In this document: positions 8,787-18,273 of the stretch, piece after piece | How positions within the stretch are numbered: the stretch's first letter is position 1 | How the letters are laid out: each line of letters opens with the position of its first letter | Source of the DNA: Acidobacteriota bacterium | GTDB taxonomy: Bacteria; Acidobacteriota; Terriglobia; Acidiferrales; UBA7541 | Assembly (NCBI GenBank): GCA_003225315.1 | Contig: QHZD01000044.1 | Coordinates: 1-46,977, forward strand | DNA: 46,977 nt | Direction: 5' to 3' | Translations under genes and position numbers: made by a program | Notes under the pieces: generated by a model | The model's database searches: none | Seen by the model: only the letters and a program-made list of their open reading frames with translations | Told to the model about the DNA's origin: nothing

Positions 8787-9925
8787 CTATCGGTATCCTC
8801 GGCGGCGGACAGCTCGGCTACATGCTCGCGCTGGCGGGCTACCCGCTTGGTTTGCACTTCCGTTTCCTTGATCCTTCTCCTGAAGCGCCCGTAGGCCGCA
8901 TCGCCCAGCGCGTCACCGCCGATTACACCGATCAAGCCGCGCTCGAAAAATTTTCCAGCGGTCTTGAACTGGTCACCTACGAATTCGAAAACGTCCCCGT
9001 CGAAGCTGCTAATTTTCTGGCCAAGCGTGTTCCCGTCTATCCTCAGCCGGCCGCTCTGGAAGCCGCGCAGGATCGCCTCGCAGAAAAGAATCTGTTTCGC
9101 AGACTCGGCATTACCACCACTGAATTCGCCGCCGTTTCGAATCCCAGCGAGCTCAACGCTGCCGTAAAAGCAATCGGGCTTCCCGCTGTTCTCAAGACTT
9201 CTCGCATGGGTTACGACGGCAAAGGTCAGTGGGTTCTCCGCGCCACGGCGGACGTCGCCAAAGCCAAGTCCGAGATCCCCGCCGTCGCGCTGATCCTAGA
9301 ACGTTTCGTTCCCTTCACCCGCGAGCTCTCTATTCTTGCGGTTCGTTCGCGAAATGGGGAGTCTGCCATTTACCCGCTGGTTGAGAATCACCACCGCAGC
9401 GGCATCCTCCGCCTTTCAATCTCCCCCGCCCCGCGCCTCGATGCGAACATCCAGCGCTCCGCCGAGAATGCCGCCCGCCGCGTCCTGGAATCCCTGAAAT
9501 ACGTCGGCGTCCTCGCTCTCGAATTTTTCGAGCATAAGGGTGAGTTGCTTGTTAACGAAATGGCGCCGCGCGTTCACAATTCCGGCCACTGGACCATCGA
9601 AGGCGCCGTCACCAGCCAATTCGAGAACCATCTGCGCGCCGTGCTCGGCCTGCCGCTGGGCTCGACGGGGCCCACGGGCCACTGTGCCATGCTCAACCTA
9701 ATAGGCGAGGTCCCCGACCCCTCCGAAATCCTCGCCGTCCCCGACGCCCATCTCCATCTCTACGGAAAATCGCCGCGTCCCGGCCGCAAGCTTGGCCACG
9801 TCACTCTCCGCGCCGCCTCCCCCGAACGCCTCGCTCTCCGCCTCTCCGAGTTACCTGCCTTCTTCCACCGTCCCGACTTCTGCCTCGACGCTGCTCTCGT
9901 GCACTCCGCCTCCCTTCGGGCCTGA
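8783..9925 (+). CDS. purK: N5-carboxyaminoimidazole ribonucleotide synthase
   Basis: PurK uses ATP and bicarbonate to carboxylate AIR, giving the PurE substrate. The 380-residue product starts [23 protein letters not shown] (GTG start at 8783) and has the ATP-grasp features [35 protein letters not shown] and [17 protein letters not shown]. The start overlaps the purE stop. The gene ends 16 bases before a converging gene on the minus strand. Confidence 0.95.
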   Translation: MTIGILGGGQLGYMLALAGYPLGLHFRFLDPSPEAPVGRIAQRVTADYTDQAALEKFSSGLELVTYEFENVPVEAANFLAKRVPVYPQPAALEAAQDRLAEKNLFRRLGITTTEFAAVSNPSELNAAVKAIGLPAVLKTSRMGYDGKGQWVLRATADVAKAKSEIPAVALILERFVPFTRELSILAVRSRNGESAIYPLVENHHRSGILRLSISPAPRLDANIQRSAENAARRVLESLKYVGVLALEFFEHKGELLVNEMAPRVHNSGHWTIEGAVTSQFENHLRAVLGLPLGSTGPTGHCAMLNLIGEVPDPSEILAVPDAHLHLYGKSPRPGRKLGHVTLRAASPERLALRLSELPAFFHRPDFCLDAALVHSASLRA

Positions 9926-9941
9926 TCTCGATCCACGCCTT

Positions 9942-11231
9942 CTAAAACTTCACGACATTTCCCTTCTCATCCAAATGGTAAGCAAGGTCACGAAGCTGCC
10001 GAATCTCATCGGGCAAAAGAAATCGAGACGGTGCTCCGCTGGGAGCGCCGAGCAGACCGGTATCCAAACCTTTGTCCTGCAGTTCCTGGAGAATCCCTAC
10101 CATTCGACTCTTATAAAACTTCATATAGAGATCGAGCGTCGCCTGGTCATATTTCAATGTGTCTGGGCCATGTCCAGGAGGGCGCTTCGACCACCGCTCC
10201 CCGAGAAATACATTCAGGTCGTTTGCCAAGCCCAGGGTTCTTTTTCTCAGTGAATTCTTCGGTTCTACATAGGGTGCGGCCATGACGGGTGCAATGGGCT
10301 TCGCGAGCTGCTTCCTCGCGTACAACCCACTGCCGGCGAGGACCCCTGCCAGGACAACTATCCCAAACAAGCCGTGGCCCCAATGCACCCTGCGGATTCC
10401 GCCGCCTGCGCTCGAGGCCTCTTTGTGAAGCAGCCAGGGCGTGCGAAGCACGTGCCACAATGCAATGCTCCACACCGCAATCACCATCGACAGGCCTTCG
10501 CTCTTAAAGCTCGTCCATGCAACCGCACTCACGCGGTGGATTAGAAGATATGCGCCGGTAGCCGTGAGCAACGCAGCAGCCAATTCCCCCCTCCAAGTGC
10601 GATTGCACTCGTTGCCAAGCCTCTTAAAAAAACACCAATAGTAGGCAAACAATGTCCGGTTTGAGCGCTGTTTCTCCATGGGAACGGCTTCGTCTTGTAT
10701 CGGTTGTGTTTCAGCGACGGTTTGAGCCGGGGGCTTTGCCGCTGCTTTTATCTTAGCCGGAGCAACCTCCTTAATCCGTATTTTCTCCCCCCAATTCTTC
10801 CAAGTTCGCAACACGCGGTCGTGCGCCTCGGCGCAGCCTTCCAGCAAGCTCTGTTCCGGATCGCTTTGCACCTGGGCGCGCCTCGCCCGCAAAAAGTTAT
10901 CGATGAAAGAACTGGAATGCTTGACCTGGAGATCCCCGATGGTTTTGAGCTCCGCGAGGATCTCCTCCAATTCTTCCTCCGTCGGAACTTTTCCGGTTTC
11001 TTCGTACGCTCGTTCGTAGGACTCCAATCGCGCAGCCAAGCACCGTTCTATATGCTGCACCTGGAATTTGACGATGCCGTTGATCTCGCTCTCCCTGATG
11101 GGGGTTTTGGCAGTTCGCTTCGCGGTTCTCTGTTTCAGTAAGCTTGTGGTGTCGGCCCTAGTCGAAACCGCCGATTCCACAAAGGATTGCTCGTACATCG
11201 AGTCCGCGAAGCCCTTGATCTGAGTGTCCAT
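9942..11231 (-). CDS. Uncharacterised three-TM membrane protein with long cytoplasmic N-terminus
   Basis: I do not recognise this 429-residue protein. The first 200 or so residues are hydrophilic and probably helical, with a coiled-coil-like stretch (EETGKVPTEEELEEILAELKTI) and an Ala/Pro/Lys linker (APAKIKAAAKPPAQTVAE). Three membrane segments lie at about 218-236, 245-262 and 286-305. The C-terminal hundred residues are soluble and charged and contain RKRTLGLANDLNVFLGERW. Its codons and base composition look less GC-rich than those of the flanking purK and amidotransferase genes, suggesting an accessory gene. It converges on purK and diverges from the next gene. Confidence 0.75.
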   Translation of the reverse strand: MDTQIKGFADSMYEQSFVESAVSTRADTTSLLKQRTAKRTAKTPIRESEINGIVKFQVQHIERCLAARLESYERAYEETGKVPTEEELEEILAELKTIGDLQVKHSSSFIDNFLRARRAQVQSDPEQSLLEGCAEAHDRVLRTWKNWGEKIRIKEVAPAKIKAAAKPPAQTVAETQPIQDEAVPMEKQRSNRTLFAYYWCFFKRLGNECNRTWRGELAAALLTATGAYLLIHRVSAVAWTSFKSEGLSMVIAVWSIALWHVLRTPWLLHKEASSAGGGIRRVHWGHGLFGIVVLAGVLAGSGLYARKQLAKPIAPVMAAPYVEPKNSLRKRTLGLANDLNVFLGERWSKRPPGHGPDTLKYDQATLDLYMKFYKSRMVGILQELQDKGLDTGLLGAPSGAPSRFLLPDEIRQLRDLAYHLDEKGNVVKF

Positions 11232-11362
11232 GGGTTCGATTACCTTCCACGGCGCGATTGTACTCTGGAATTTTGCTCTCAGGCACCCACGCTTTCTCCC
11301 GATTTGGTTCCTCCTACCCCCGGTTGCCGCATGCTCGTCCGGATGCTACGATTTGGTGTTCC

Positions 11363-12148
11363 ATGACCCCTGCTAATCCCCAACCGAGCGCTGCCAGACG
11401 CCCCCGTGTGGGCATCCCCTGGCGCACCACCGAGGAACAGCGCGGCGGGACGCGGGATAAATTGGACTTCTATTTTCAGGCTGTCAGAAAAGCTGGAGCG
11501 GAACCGCTCGAAGTATCTCTCGAACAGTCACCGGAAAAACTTGCACAGCAGTTGGAGAAGCTGGACGCCTTCGTTTTGCCGGGCAGTCCAGCCGATGTAG
11601 ACCCTACCCGTTATGGCGCATTGAGGCACCCCAAGACAAGAACCTTGGACCCCAATAGAGACGCCACGGACGAGGCCATTCTTGCTCATGCGTTTCGCGC
11701 GTCGAAGCCGGTGCTGGCCATCTGCTATGGCTGCCAGATCTTAAACGTCTACCTCAAGGGCTCGCTGATTCAGGACATTCGCACGGCGAAACCAGAGGCG
11801 CTGGCGCATGGCCATACGGATTTCCCGGCGGGAGAAAGAAAAGGCGACGCAAGACACGCCGCCAATTTCGCGCCCGATAGTCGGCTTGCCAGCCTGAATG
11901 GAGCGATCGGTGCGGAAATCAATAGCAGTCATCACCAGGCGATCGACGAGCCCGGGGAAAAGCTCCGGGTCACCGCTCAAGCTCCCGATGGAATTATTGA
12001 GGCGGTCGAATGGACTGGGGATTCCAACTGGGTTGTAGGGGTTCAATGGCATCCGGAGAGGATGCCGGAGGATCCGCTTGCGCAACGCCTCTTTCAGCAA
12101 TTCGTCGCTGCCGCGCGCTCCCGTGAGGGCATCGCCCACAAAGCGTAA
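11363..12148 (+). CDS. Peptidase C26 / gamma-glutamyl-gamma-aminobutyrate hydrolase-like
   Basis: This is a class I glutamine-amidotransferase fold that hydrolyses gamma-glutamyl amides, as PuuD does in putrescine breakdown. Counting from the ATG at 11363 (261 residues), the nucleophile is Cys121 in LAICYGCQILNVY, and the His230/Glu232 pair lies in GVQWHPERMPEDP. DAFVLPGSPADVDPTRYG matches the family glycine-rich turn. The frame opens at 11258, but those residues look non-coding. The substrate is not certain, because no polyamine genes are nearby. Confidence 0.87.
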   Translation: MTPANPQPSAARRPRVGIPWRTTEEQRGGTRDKLDFYFQAVRKAGAEPLEVSLEQSPEKLAQQLEKLDAFVLPGSPADVDPTRYGALRHPKTRTLDPNRDATDEAILAHAFRASKPVLAICYGCQILNVYLKGSLIQDIRTAKPEALAHGHTDFPAGERKGDARHAANFAPDSRLASLNGAIGAEINSSHHQAIDEPGEKLRVTAQAPDGIIEAVEWTGDSNWVVGVQWHPERMPEDPLAQRLFQQFVAAARSREGIAHKA

Positions 12149-12196
12149 GTTTGGCATATTCTTTCGATTTTCGAGTTTCCAATTTCGGGGGGGTTC

Positions 12197-12961
12197 ATGA
12201 TTTCTCTCGCAGGCAAGGCGGCACTCATCACCGGCGGTTCGCGTGGAATCGGCGCTGCGGCCGTCAAACTCTTTGCACAGGCTGGCGCCGACGTAGTTTT
12301 CAACTACGTCAAAGCCAAGGACGCCGCGCTGCAGGTCCAACAAGAAGCCGCCAAGCACGGCACTCGCGTGGAAGCTTTCAAGGCCGATGTGGGTAAGCAC
12401 GCCGAAAACCAAAAGCTTGTCGAACATACCATCGCGCGGCTCGGCCGCCTGGACATCCTCGTCGCCAATGCCGGCGTCTGGAACCTGGAAGATCTTCCCA
12501 TCGAGAAAATGACCGAAAAGCAGTGGGACGACATGATTCGCATCAACCTCAAGAGCGTCTATTCGATCATTCATTTTGCCGTTCCCCAAATGATCAAGCA
12601 GAAGTCAGGCAAAATCATTCCCATCAGTTCCACTGCCGGACAGCGTGGCGAATCCTTCCACACGCACTATGGCGCAAGCAAAGGGGGCATCATCAGCTTC
12701 ACCAAGGGCCTCGCCACGGAACTCGCGCGCCACAATATTCTGGTGAACTGCGTCGCCCCCGGCTGGGTTAACACCGACATGTCCATTGCCGTGCTCGAAA
12801 CAAAGGCAGGCCAGAAGATGGCTTCCACTGTGATCCCTCTGGGCCGCGCCGCGACCGCCGAAGAAATCGCCGGCCCCATTCTCTTTGTTGCATCAGACCT
12901 GGCCAACTTCATGACCGGCGAGATCATCAATGTAAATGGAGGTTCGGTCTTGTGCGGCTAA
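12197..12961 (+). CDS. Short-chain dehydrogenase/reductase (FabG-like)
   Basis: This NAD(P)-dependent oxidoreductase has 254 residues and the classical SDR layout. The cofactor motif TGGSRGIG is at 12-19 and NAG at 91-93. The catalytic residues are Asn117 (INLKS), Ser144 or 145, Tyr158 and Lys162 (YGASK). VAPGWVNTDM precedes the substrate lid, and the C-terminus ends GEIINVNGGSVL. It most resembles 3-oxoacyl-ACP reductases, but the substrate cannot be read from sequence. The ATG follows a G-rich ribosome-binding site. The next gene starts inside its last codons. Confidence 0.93.
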   Translation: MISLAGKAALITGGSRGIGAAAVKLFAQAGADVVFNYVKAKDAALQVQQEAAKHGTRVEAFKADVGKHAENQKLVEHTIARLGRLDILVANAGVWNLEDLPIEKMTEKQWDDMIRINLKSVYSIIHFAVPQMIKQKSGKIIPISSTAGQRGESFHTHYGASKGGIISFTKGLATELARHNILVNCVAPGWVNTDMSIAVLETKAGQKMASTVIPLGRAATAEEIAGPILFVASDLANFMTGEIINVNGGSVLCG

Positions 12962-13839
12962 GGTTTCTCCATTTCACTTCGCTGATTCTTGGCGCGTCCT
13001 TGGTGTTTGCTTCCGGCGCATCGGCGCAGCGGCCCGATACCTTGATGCCTGAGAAGAGCATCGCCAAAGGCAAGCAGATCCTCTCCGATCTGATCAACGC
13101 GCTGGGCGGCCCCGGTTACCTGGAAGTCCGGGAAAGCCAGTGCGAGGGACGCCGCGTGCTTTTCGGCCACAATGGCGAGCCTGTCGGAAACATCGGCTTT
13201 GTCGATTACCGCCGCTATCCTGACCAGGATCGCACCGAGTATATCGGGAAGGGCCGTCACACGATTCTCCCGTATCTGATCGGCATCGACGGTCTGGATT
13301 GGTCACGCGGCGGCATCGTTATCACGCTCTATAACCGCGATCACGGCTGGACTTTCGATCGCAGCGGCGTCAATGAATTGCCAGCCACCTCCATCAGCGA
13401 CTTCCAGGAACAGGTCAAGCGCAACGTCGACAATCTTTTGCGGCTGCGCCTCAAAGAACCGGGCATGGCCATCCGTTTCGGCGGCAATGACACCGTGGAC
13501 CTCAAGCAGGTGGATTGGGTGGAGATTACCGACGCCCAGGAGCGCGTGTTCCGCCTTGCCGTCGACCGCTCGACTCACCTCCTGGTTCGCAGTTCGGTCA
13601 CCACCAAGGACGAGGAAACCCAGCAGATCAACGAAGATGTAACCATCTACTCCAACTTCCATTTGAAGGACAGCGTCTGGACACCGCTGCAGGTCTCCCG
13701 CGAGCACAATGGACGCCGCGCCGTCCAAATCTTCTACGAAACTTGCAAGTACAATCCGGGCTTTCCCGACCAACTCTTCGATCAGTCTTCTCTCTCCAAG
13801 CAGGGCGGCCAATCCCTCGCAAAGAAGGGCAAGAACTAG
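12952..13839 (+). CDS. Exported protein, LolA-like outer-membrane lipoprotein-sorting type
   Basis: The 295-residue product has a signal peptide (MRLRFLHFTSLILGASLVFASGASAQ, cleavage near residue 26). The rest is strand-rich, with alternating polar and hydrophobic residues and phrases such as VEITDAQERVFRLAVDRSTHLLVRSSV and VWTPLQVSREHNGRRAVQIFYETCKYNPGF. These are typical of exported LolA/RseB-fold proteins. The GTG start at 12952 is fixed by GGAGGT at 12938-12943 and overlaps the end of the dehydrogenase gene. Its cargo is unknown. Confidence 0.75.
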   Translation: MRLRFLHFTSLILGASLVFASGASAQRPDTLMPEKSIAKGKQILSDLINALGGPGYLEVRESQCEGRRVLFGHNGEPVGNIGFVDYRRYPDQDRTEYIGKGRHTILPYLIGIDGLDWSRGGIVITLYNRDHGWTFDRSGVNELPATSISDFQEQVKRNVDNLLRLRLKEPGMAIRFGGNDTVDLKQVDWVEITDAQERVFRLAVDRSTHLLVRSSVTTKDEETQQINEDVTIYSNFHLKDSVWTPLQVSREHNGRRAVQIFYETCKYNPGFPDQLFDQSSLSKQGGQSLAKKGKN

Positions 13840-14105
13840 CGGCTAAACAATCGGCAAAAAAGGGCTGTCCCTTCGCGCATGATTATAAGTGATATAAATA
13901 GATTGATATAACTAACCTGCAATTATTGAGTTTCGGTTTGTTGCATTTCTACCTATTCCTTGACGCATGACATAGAATATAGGGGTCAACTGCGGGTAAG
14001 TACCATGCTTGGCAGTCAGTTGTATCCGCTCGTCCCTGGTATGGCAACTGCATCAGAATGGTCGCTGGGCCACCCTAGTAGGTTGGATCGCTGATCCCGC
14101 CTTAA
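13840..14105. other. AT-rich intergenic region before the pilin cluster
   Basis: This stretch is noticeably AT-rich from about 13880 to 13980 (GATATAAATAGATTGATATAA). A small GC-poor hairpin, AAGGG/CCCTT, lies at about 13859-13872 next to an A-run. A regulatory region for the pilin genes is likely, but I see no well-spaced promoter. Confidence 0.4.
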
Positions 14106-14729
14106 ATGAGGACGATCTTGTTCAGGAGTGCTACACGCCTTCGCACTCGCCGCAGCCGCATTGGCGGCTTCAGCATGGTCGAATTGGCTGTTTCGCTGAC
14201 TATCCTGATGATTCTGTCGGCGATCGCGATTCCTTCGCTCATGCATTCGCTTCGAACCTACCAGCTTAACGACGCGGCTGCGCGCTTGTCCGACATGCTG
14301 AAATTCACGCGATTCGAAGCAGTTCGCAAGAACAATGCCGTGCCGTTCCAACTTGCAAAGTTCGGCAATGACTGGGTGGCCTGGACCGATACAAATAACG
14401 ATGGGGTCCCGGACCCAATCGAGAAACAAGTGCGGATCAGCGGGTTCGTGACGTTGCTACCAGCAGGGGGAGGACTGCCGGCCACGACCGCCATCACGAA
14501 CGCCGTGGGCGCGTTGCTCCCCACGCCCGCGACTCCTGGCCCGCTACAATTTGACGCCCGCGGAGCGGTTCGCGTCGGCGGCACACTGACCTCCAGTGCA
14601 TACGTGTTCTACGTGGGTGGCGCTGCGAACCCAGACGAGTACGGTTATCGCGCTGTGATTTTGCTTCCTTCCGGCGCCACACAGATTTGGACCGCGCCTA
14701 AAGGCGGACCTTGGAAACGAACCGGCTAA
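14106..14729 (+). CDS. GspH/FimT-family minor pseudopilin
   Basis: Minor pilins of this family help to start assembly of the type IV pilus or type II secretion pseudopilus. The prepilin-peptidase site is IGG/FSMVE with Glu at +5, followed by a hydrophobic helix (LAVSLTILMILSAIAIPSL). Next comes the FimT/GspH pattern, in which short DNA-uptake-like helix residues (LSDMLKFTRFEAVRKNNAV) lead into a strand-rich C-terminus. The ATG at 14106 has no clear ribosome-binding site. A TTG at 14118, preceded by GAGGA, is a good alternative giving a 19-residue leader. It is first in a four-gene cluster. Confidence 0.9.
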   Translation: MRTILFRSATRLRTRRSRIGGFSMVELAVSLTILMILSAIAIPSLMHSLRTYQLNDAAARLSDMLKFTRFEAVRKNNAVPFQLAKFGNDWVAWTDTNNDGVPDPIEKQVRISGFVTLLPAGGGLPATTAITNAVGALLPTPATPGPLQFDARGAVRVGGTLTSSAYVFYVGGAANPDEYGYRAVILLPSGATQIWTAPKGGPWKRTG

Positions 14730-14742
14730 TCGACGCACAAAA

Positions 14743-15315
14743 ATGTGGACGAAACAGGGAATGCGACACTCATCAACAAGGCTTGGCGAAATACAACGTG
14801 GCTTCAGTATTCTCGAGATGATGTTTGCCACCGTCATTCTGCTGGTGGGCCTCGTGGCGATAGCGCAACTCGTGCCGGCTTCCATCCTTTTGAATCACCA
14901 GAATCGTTTGGATTCTTCGGCGCTCGTGTTTGCGCAACGCGAATTGGATTTCATGATTGGCCAGCCGCTCATTTTGACTAGCTTCACAGATCCACAGGGC
15001 GTCTACTGTCCTGGCGGAAGCACTTGCAATCTGGGGACACCGGTACCAGCAAATCAGGTCCAAGGCAGTCCGGTGGTCGTTTTCAATAATCAGGCTCTGA
15101 TTGATTTCAGCAATCCAAATGGCATCGCTAACTGGAGTTTCACGTACCAGGACCCCAATGATCCCAGCGGTACTACCTATGACATACGCTGGGCGGTGAT
15201 CGTCACCGCGAACAACGGGCCTCCCTCCGCAAAGCGTTTTATTCTCGGCGTCCGGCAAGTAGGAGGCAGCGGTTATTTCCAGCCCATCACGCTTGACACC
15301 ATGGTGGCAAGATGA
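14743..15315 (+). CDS. PilV-like minor pilin
   Basis: The 190-residue product has a class III leader ending in QRG/FSILEMM, with Glu at +5 of the mature protein, then a hydrophobic helix (MFATVILLVGLVAIAQLVPASILL). The N-terminal half resembles PilV/GspI proteins. The C-terminal domain has one pair of nearby cysteines (YCPGGSTCNL), possibly a disulfide. It starts 14 bases after the previous gene and its stop overlaps the next start by four bases, so all four pilin genes are likely one operon. Confidence 0.88.
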   Translation: MWTKQGMRHSSTRLGEIQRGFSILEMMFATVILLVGLVAIAQLVPASILLNHQNRLDSSALVFAQRELDFMIGQPLILTSFTDPQGVYCPGGSTCNLGTPVPANQVQGSPVVVFNNQALIDFSNPNGIANWSFTYQDPNDPSGTTYDIRWAVIVTANNGPPSAKRFILGVRQVGGSGYFQPITLDTMVAR

Positions 15316-16121
15316 ACTCTGTCCCAAGCGACAAGCGCCAGCCGGGGTTCACGCTGGTCGAATTGCTTGTCTCGCTGGGCATTTTTCTCCTGGTCATTGG
15401 GGCGGCGTTCACGCTGCTCGGCTCATCCCAAAACCGCTATCAGACCGAATCGCAAGTGCTTACCTCGTTCCAGGAAGCGCGTCTCGGCCTGGACCAGATC
15501 GTGCGCGACGTCAACGATGCCGGCTATCCCCCGCCCAGCTATGTCAGCACCAATTTCAATCTTTTTACGATCACGCCTTTTGCCTGGAGTCCGGGCTACG
15601 CCGGCAATAATCCCTGTGTGATTGGAACGCTCGGCGGCGGAACATGCGCCACCCCGGGCGATTTTGATTTGATCATCGAGACGAATCCAAACCCTCAGGA
15701 TCCCGCCTGCGCTCCCTCTTGCCAGGTCCAGTGGATTCGCTACAAATTGGAGACGCCGCCGACCGTTCCGGTACCTACTCTCATGCGCGGAGTGGTCCTC
15801 AAGCAGTTCAACGCCGATCCGGCGGCTGCGTTTGCTGGTGCCAATGCCCCTGCCCCATTCGTTCAAAACGTTGTAAACAGTCCGGCACAGCCCATTTTTT
15901 CGTATACCTGCGACACTTCTACAGCGCCCCAGTTGCCGCCCCTCCCGTGTGCACCATTGGGCGATCCCAATACGGCGGCGGCCGTCGATAATTCTCCCGC
16001 GAACATTCGCGATGTGATTATCAATTTGATTGTTGCTACTCCTCAGCGGGATGCCACGACCGGACGACCGCGAATTGTGGAACTGCGTGGGCGCGGCCGT
16101 CGCATTAATCCCAATTTCTGA
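15312..16121 (+). CDS. PilW-like minor pilin
   Basis: The 269-residue product has the leader QPG/FTLVELLVSLGIFLLVIGAAFTLLGSSQNRYQ, a canonical prepilin site with Glu at +5. A PilW-type region follows (SQVLTSFQEARLGLDQIVRDVNDAGYPPP). The C-terminal domain has paired cysteines (CAPSCQ and later CDTSTAPQLPPLPCAP). PilW-type minor pilins belong to the tip-initiation complex of type IV pili. The ATG overlaps the end of the PilV-like gene. Confidence 0.9.
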   Translation: MNSVPSDKRQPGFTLVELLVSLGIFLLVIGAAFTLLGSSQNRYQTESQVLTSFQEARLGLDQIVRDVNDAGYPPPSYVSTNFNLFTITPFAWSPGYAGNNPCVIGTLGGGTCATPGDFDLIIETNPNPQDPACAPSCQVQWIRYKLETPPTVPVPTLMRGVVLKQFNADPAAAFAGANAPAPFVQNVVNSPAQPIFSYTCDTSTAPQLPPLPCAPLGDPNTAAAVDNSPANIRDVIINLIVATPQRDATTGRPRIVELRGRGRRINPNF

Positions 16122-16133
16122 GACAGACGAGCG

Positions 16134-17618
16134 ATGATAAAGCAACGGAGAATTCGAACTCGCAAATCCGAAGAAGGAATCGCCTTGCTCATCTCGATAT
16201 TCGTTCTGTTGCTGATCAGCGTGGTGGCCATTGCGCTGATTGTTTCTTCGGGCACGGAGTCGGCGCTGGCGGGCAATTATCGTTCCTCGACGGGCGTTTA
16301 TAATGCGGCCATCGCCGGCCTGGAAGAAGTCCGCGCGCGCTTACGCCCCAACAGTCCCATTTCGTTCAAGAATACTGATGCTGCGTTCCTACCCGCCGGG
16401 GGGGCCTCGCTGCTCCCTTGCGCTCCCGTCTACGTCATCAATCCGCTGGGGGGCGAGAATGTTACGCCATGGGTTCCCGGCTCGACCTACGCCGATACGG
16501 AATTCAGCCAGGAGTTTACCGGCATTTGCCCGGCGGGCTCTTTACCTCCCAATCCCTCGCCAAGCGCGCAGTCAGTCTGGAGTAGCAATCCGCTGAACGG
16601 CTTGCCTTTCCCTGGTCCGCTGTACAAGTGGGTGCGCATTAACGGCGTTACGGAGCTATCTCTGAAGCTCGATGTGGTCACGTACGATACTAGGGTGGAC
16701 GATGCCGTTCCGATTTACTACGACGGTACATTTAACAACAATAGCTCGGGCCGCCAGGTGCTCGAACTCACGGCCCTAGCCGTCCTGCCTAACGGCAGCC
16801 AGAAGCTCGTTCAATACCTCGTTGCGCCGGTCCCCATCGCGTTACCGCCTTTTCTGGCGGCGCTTACACTTTCCGGCAGCAACGGTAGAGACCCCACTTT
16901 CCACGCTCCGTTCAATAACAATGGGTACGCAGTGAAGGGGGATGACCGTGATTGCAACGGCAATCTTGTTGGATCTAGGGCAGCGATCGGCATTTACGGC
17001 AATTATCCGGGTAACAGTTCTAATAGCGCGGTCAGTGGCGTTAGCAGTGGCATTCCGGGCCCTCCGACATCGCCTCCTATGTCAAACTACACGGGCTCGG
17101 GTGCCGCGCCGGATGTCGAGCCGTTCCAAACGTCTCAAACGCCGAGTCAACTCAACAACATTGTTCAGACCATCATCCAATCGGCGGATGCCGTCGTCCC
17201 AGCAGGTTCTGCGGCAACCCAGACCTCCTATTTGGATTCCCTGAACATGTCTCCATCCAACATGCTGACTGTGGTTGCGAACGGTGATTTGGATTTGACG
17301 CACTGGGGCAACGCGGGATACGGGCTTCTTCTGGTGACCGGTACGTACACCATGGACCCGGATAACGGCTGGTACGGGCTTATTCTTGTTATCGGCGAAG
17401 GTAGAATCAATAACGTCGATAATACGGGAAGCCGGGAATTTGACGGGGCGGTCTTCGTGGCTAAGACGAATGGAGGCGGTTCGGATCTGGGTGCGGCGTC
17501 AGTAGGATTCGACAACGATATGCAAGGCACCGGCATACGGTACAGCTCCTGCTGGATCCAGAAGGCCCAGCCGACCGGCGGCTACCAAATCCTTTCTTTC
17601 CACGAAATCGCGCAGTAA
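16134..17618 (+). CDS. Large PilX-like minor pilin
   Basis: The leader is [30 protein letters not shown]. It lacks Glu at +5, as is normal for PilX/GspK-type pilins that sit at the filament tip. The helix continues with [27 protein letters not shown], the PilX N-terminal pattern. At 494 residues it is much larger than Neisseria-type PilX. The extra C-terminal half ([28 protein letters not shown] and [12 protein letters not shown]) has repeated strand-turn units, suggesting a beta-helix or adhesin-like tip domain. It is the last gene of the pilin operon; no PilY1 or major pilin is present. Confidence 0.87.
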   Translation: MIKQRRIRTRKSEEGIALLISIFVLLLISVVAIALIVSSGTESALAGNYRSSTGVYNAAIAGLEEVRARLRPNSPISFKNTDAAFLPAGGASLLPCAPVYVINPLGGENVTPWVPGSTYADTEFSQEFTGICPAGSLPPNPSPSAQSVWSSNPLNGLPFPGPLYKWVRINGVTELSLKLDVVTYDTRVDDAVPIYYDGTFNNNSSGRQVLELTALAVLPNGSQKLVQYLVAPVPIALPPFLAALTLSGSNGRDPTFHAPFNNNGYAVKGDDRDCNGNLVGSRAAIGIYGNYPGNSSNSAVSGVSSGIPGPPTSPPMSNYTGSGAAPDVEPFQTSQTPSQLNNIVQTIIQSADAVVPAGSAATQTSYLDSLNMSPSNMLTVVANGDLDLTHWGNAGYGLLLVTGTYTMDPDNGWYGLILVIGEGRINNVDNTGSREFDGAVFVAKTNGGGSDLGAASVGFDNDMQGTGIRYSSCWIQKAQPTGGYQILSFHEIAQ

Positions 17619-17632
17619 GAAACTCTCGCCTT

Positions 17633-17661
17633 TTGGCGCTGCCGCTCGGCGGCGCTATAAT
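17633..17661 (+). promoter_or_regulatory. Sigma-70 promoter of hslVU
   Basis: TTGGCG (17633-17638) and a perfect TATAAT (17656-17661) are 17 bases apart. The predicted start of transcription is near 17668. This makes an ATG at 17668 leaderless and favours the internal ATG at 17695 as the hslV start. Confidence 0.72.
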
Positions 17662-17694
17662 GTCTGGATGCCAAACAGCCGGGGAGACGCACAG

Positions 17695-18219
17695 ATGCAC
17701 GGCACCACGGTTCTGTGCGTGCGCAAGGACAATAGGGTCGTGCTGATCGCCGATGGCCAGGTGACCATGGGCGATCACGTGATGAAGCACACCGCGCGGA
17801 AGACGCGCCGCCTTTACAGTGACAAAGTTGTCGCCGGTTTCGCCGGCTCCACGGCCGACGCCATCACCTTGTTCGAGCGATTCGAAGGCAAACTCCAGGA
17901 ATTTTCCGGGAATCTTCAGAAAGCCGCGGTCGAGCTGGCCAAGGAATGGCGCAAGGATCGCGCGCTTCGCCATCTGGAAGCGCTGCTGATCGTCGCCGAC
18001 AACAAGGGCACTTTCATTCTTTCCGGGAACGGCGATGTGATCGAGCCCGATGATGGTATTGTCGCTATCGGCTCTGGGGGCAGTTACGCGCTGGCCGCCG
18101 CGCGCGCCCTGCTGAAGCACTCGAAACTCAGCGCCAAGGATCTGGCCATGGAGGCCATGCGCATCGCCAGCGAGATTTGCATTTTCACCAACGCCAACTT
18201 TACAGTCGAAGAGCTCTAG
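17695..18219 (+). CDS. hslV: ATP-dependent protease peptidase subunit HslV
   Basis: HslV forms the double-hexamer proteolytic chamber that works with the HslU unfoldase. Counting from the ATG at 17695 (174 residues), the protein starts [12 protein letters not shown]. The Thr pair at 4-5 aligns with the catalytic N-terminal threonine of the family, so three residues would be removed. [25 protein letters not shown] and [15 protein letters not shown] are conserved. The frame opens at 17668, but GGGGAG at about 17680 and the promoter position favour 17695. hslU follows. Confidence 0.95.
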   Translation: MHGTTVLCVRKDNRVVLIADGQVTMGDHVMKHTARKTRRLYSDKVVAGFAGSTADAITLFERFEGKLQEFSGNLQKAAVELAKEWRKDRALRHLEALLIVADNKGTFILSGNGDVIEPDDGIVAIGSGGSYALAAARALLKHSKLSAKDLAMEAMRIASEICIFTNANFTVEEL

Positions 18220-18273
18220 GCGGCGCCAGCACGCCAAGCAGAGTTCGCGCATCAAAGGAGTTGAGCAGCGCAC

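Noticed and set aside
13960-13978. TTGACG near TAGAAT as a promoter for the pilin cluster
   Set aside because: The boxes are only 7 bases apart, too close for a sigma-70 promoter.
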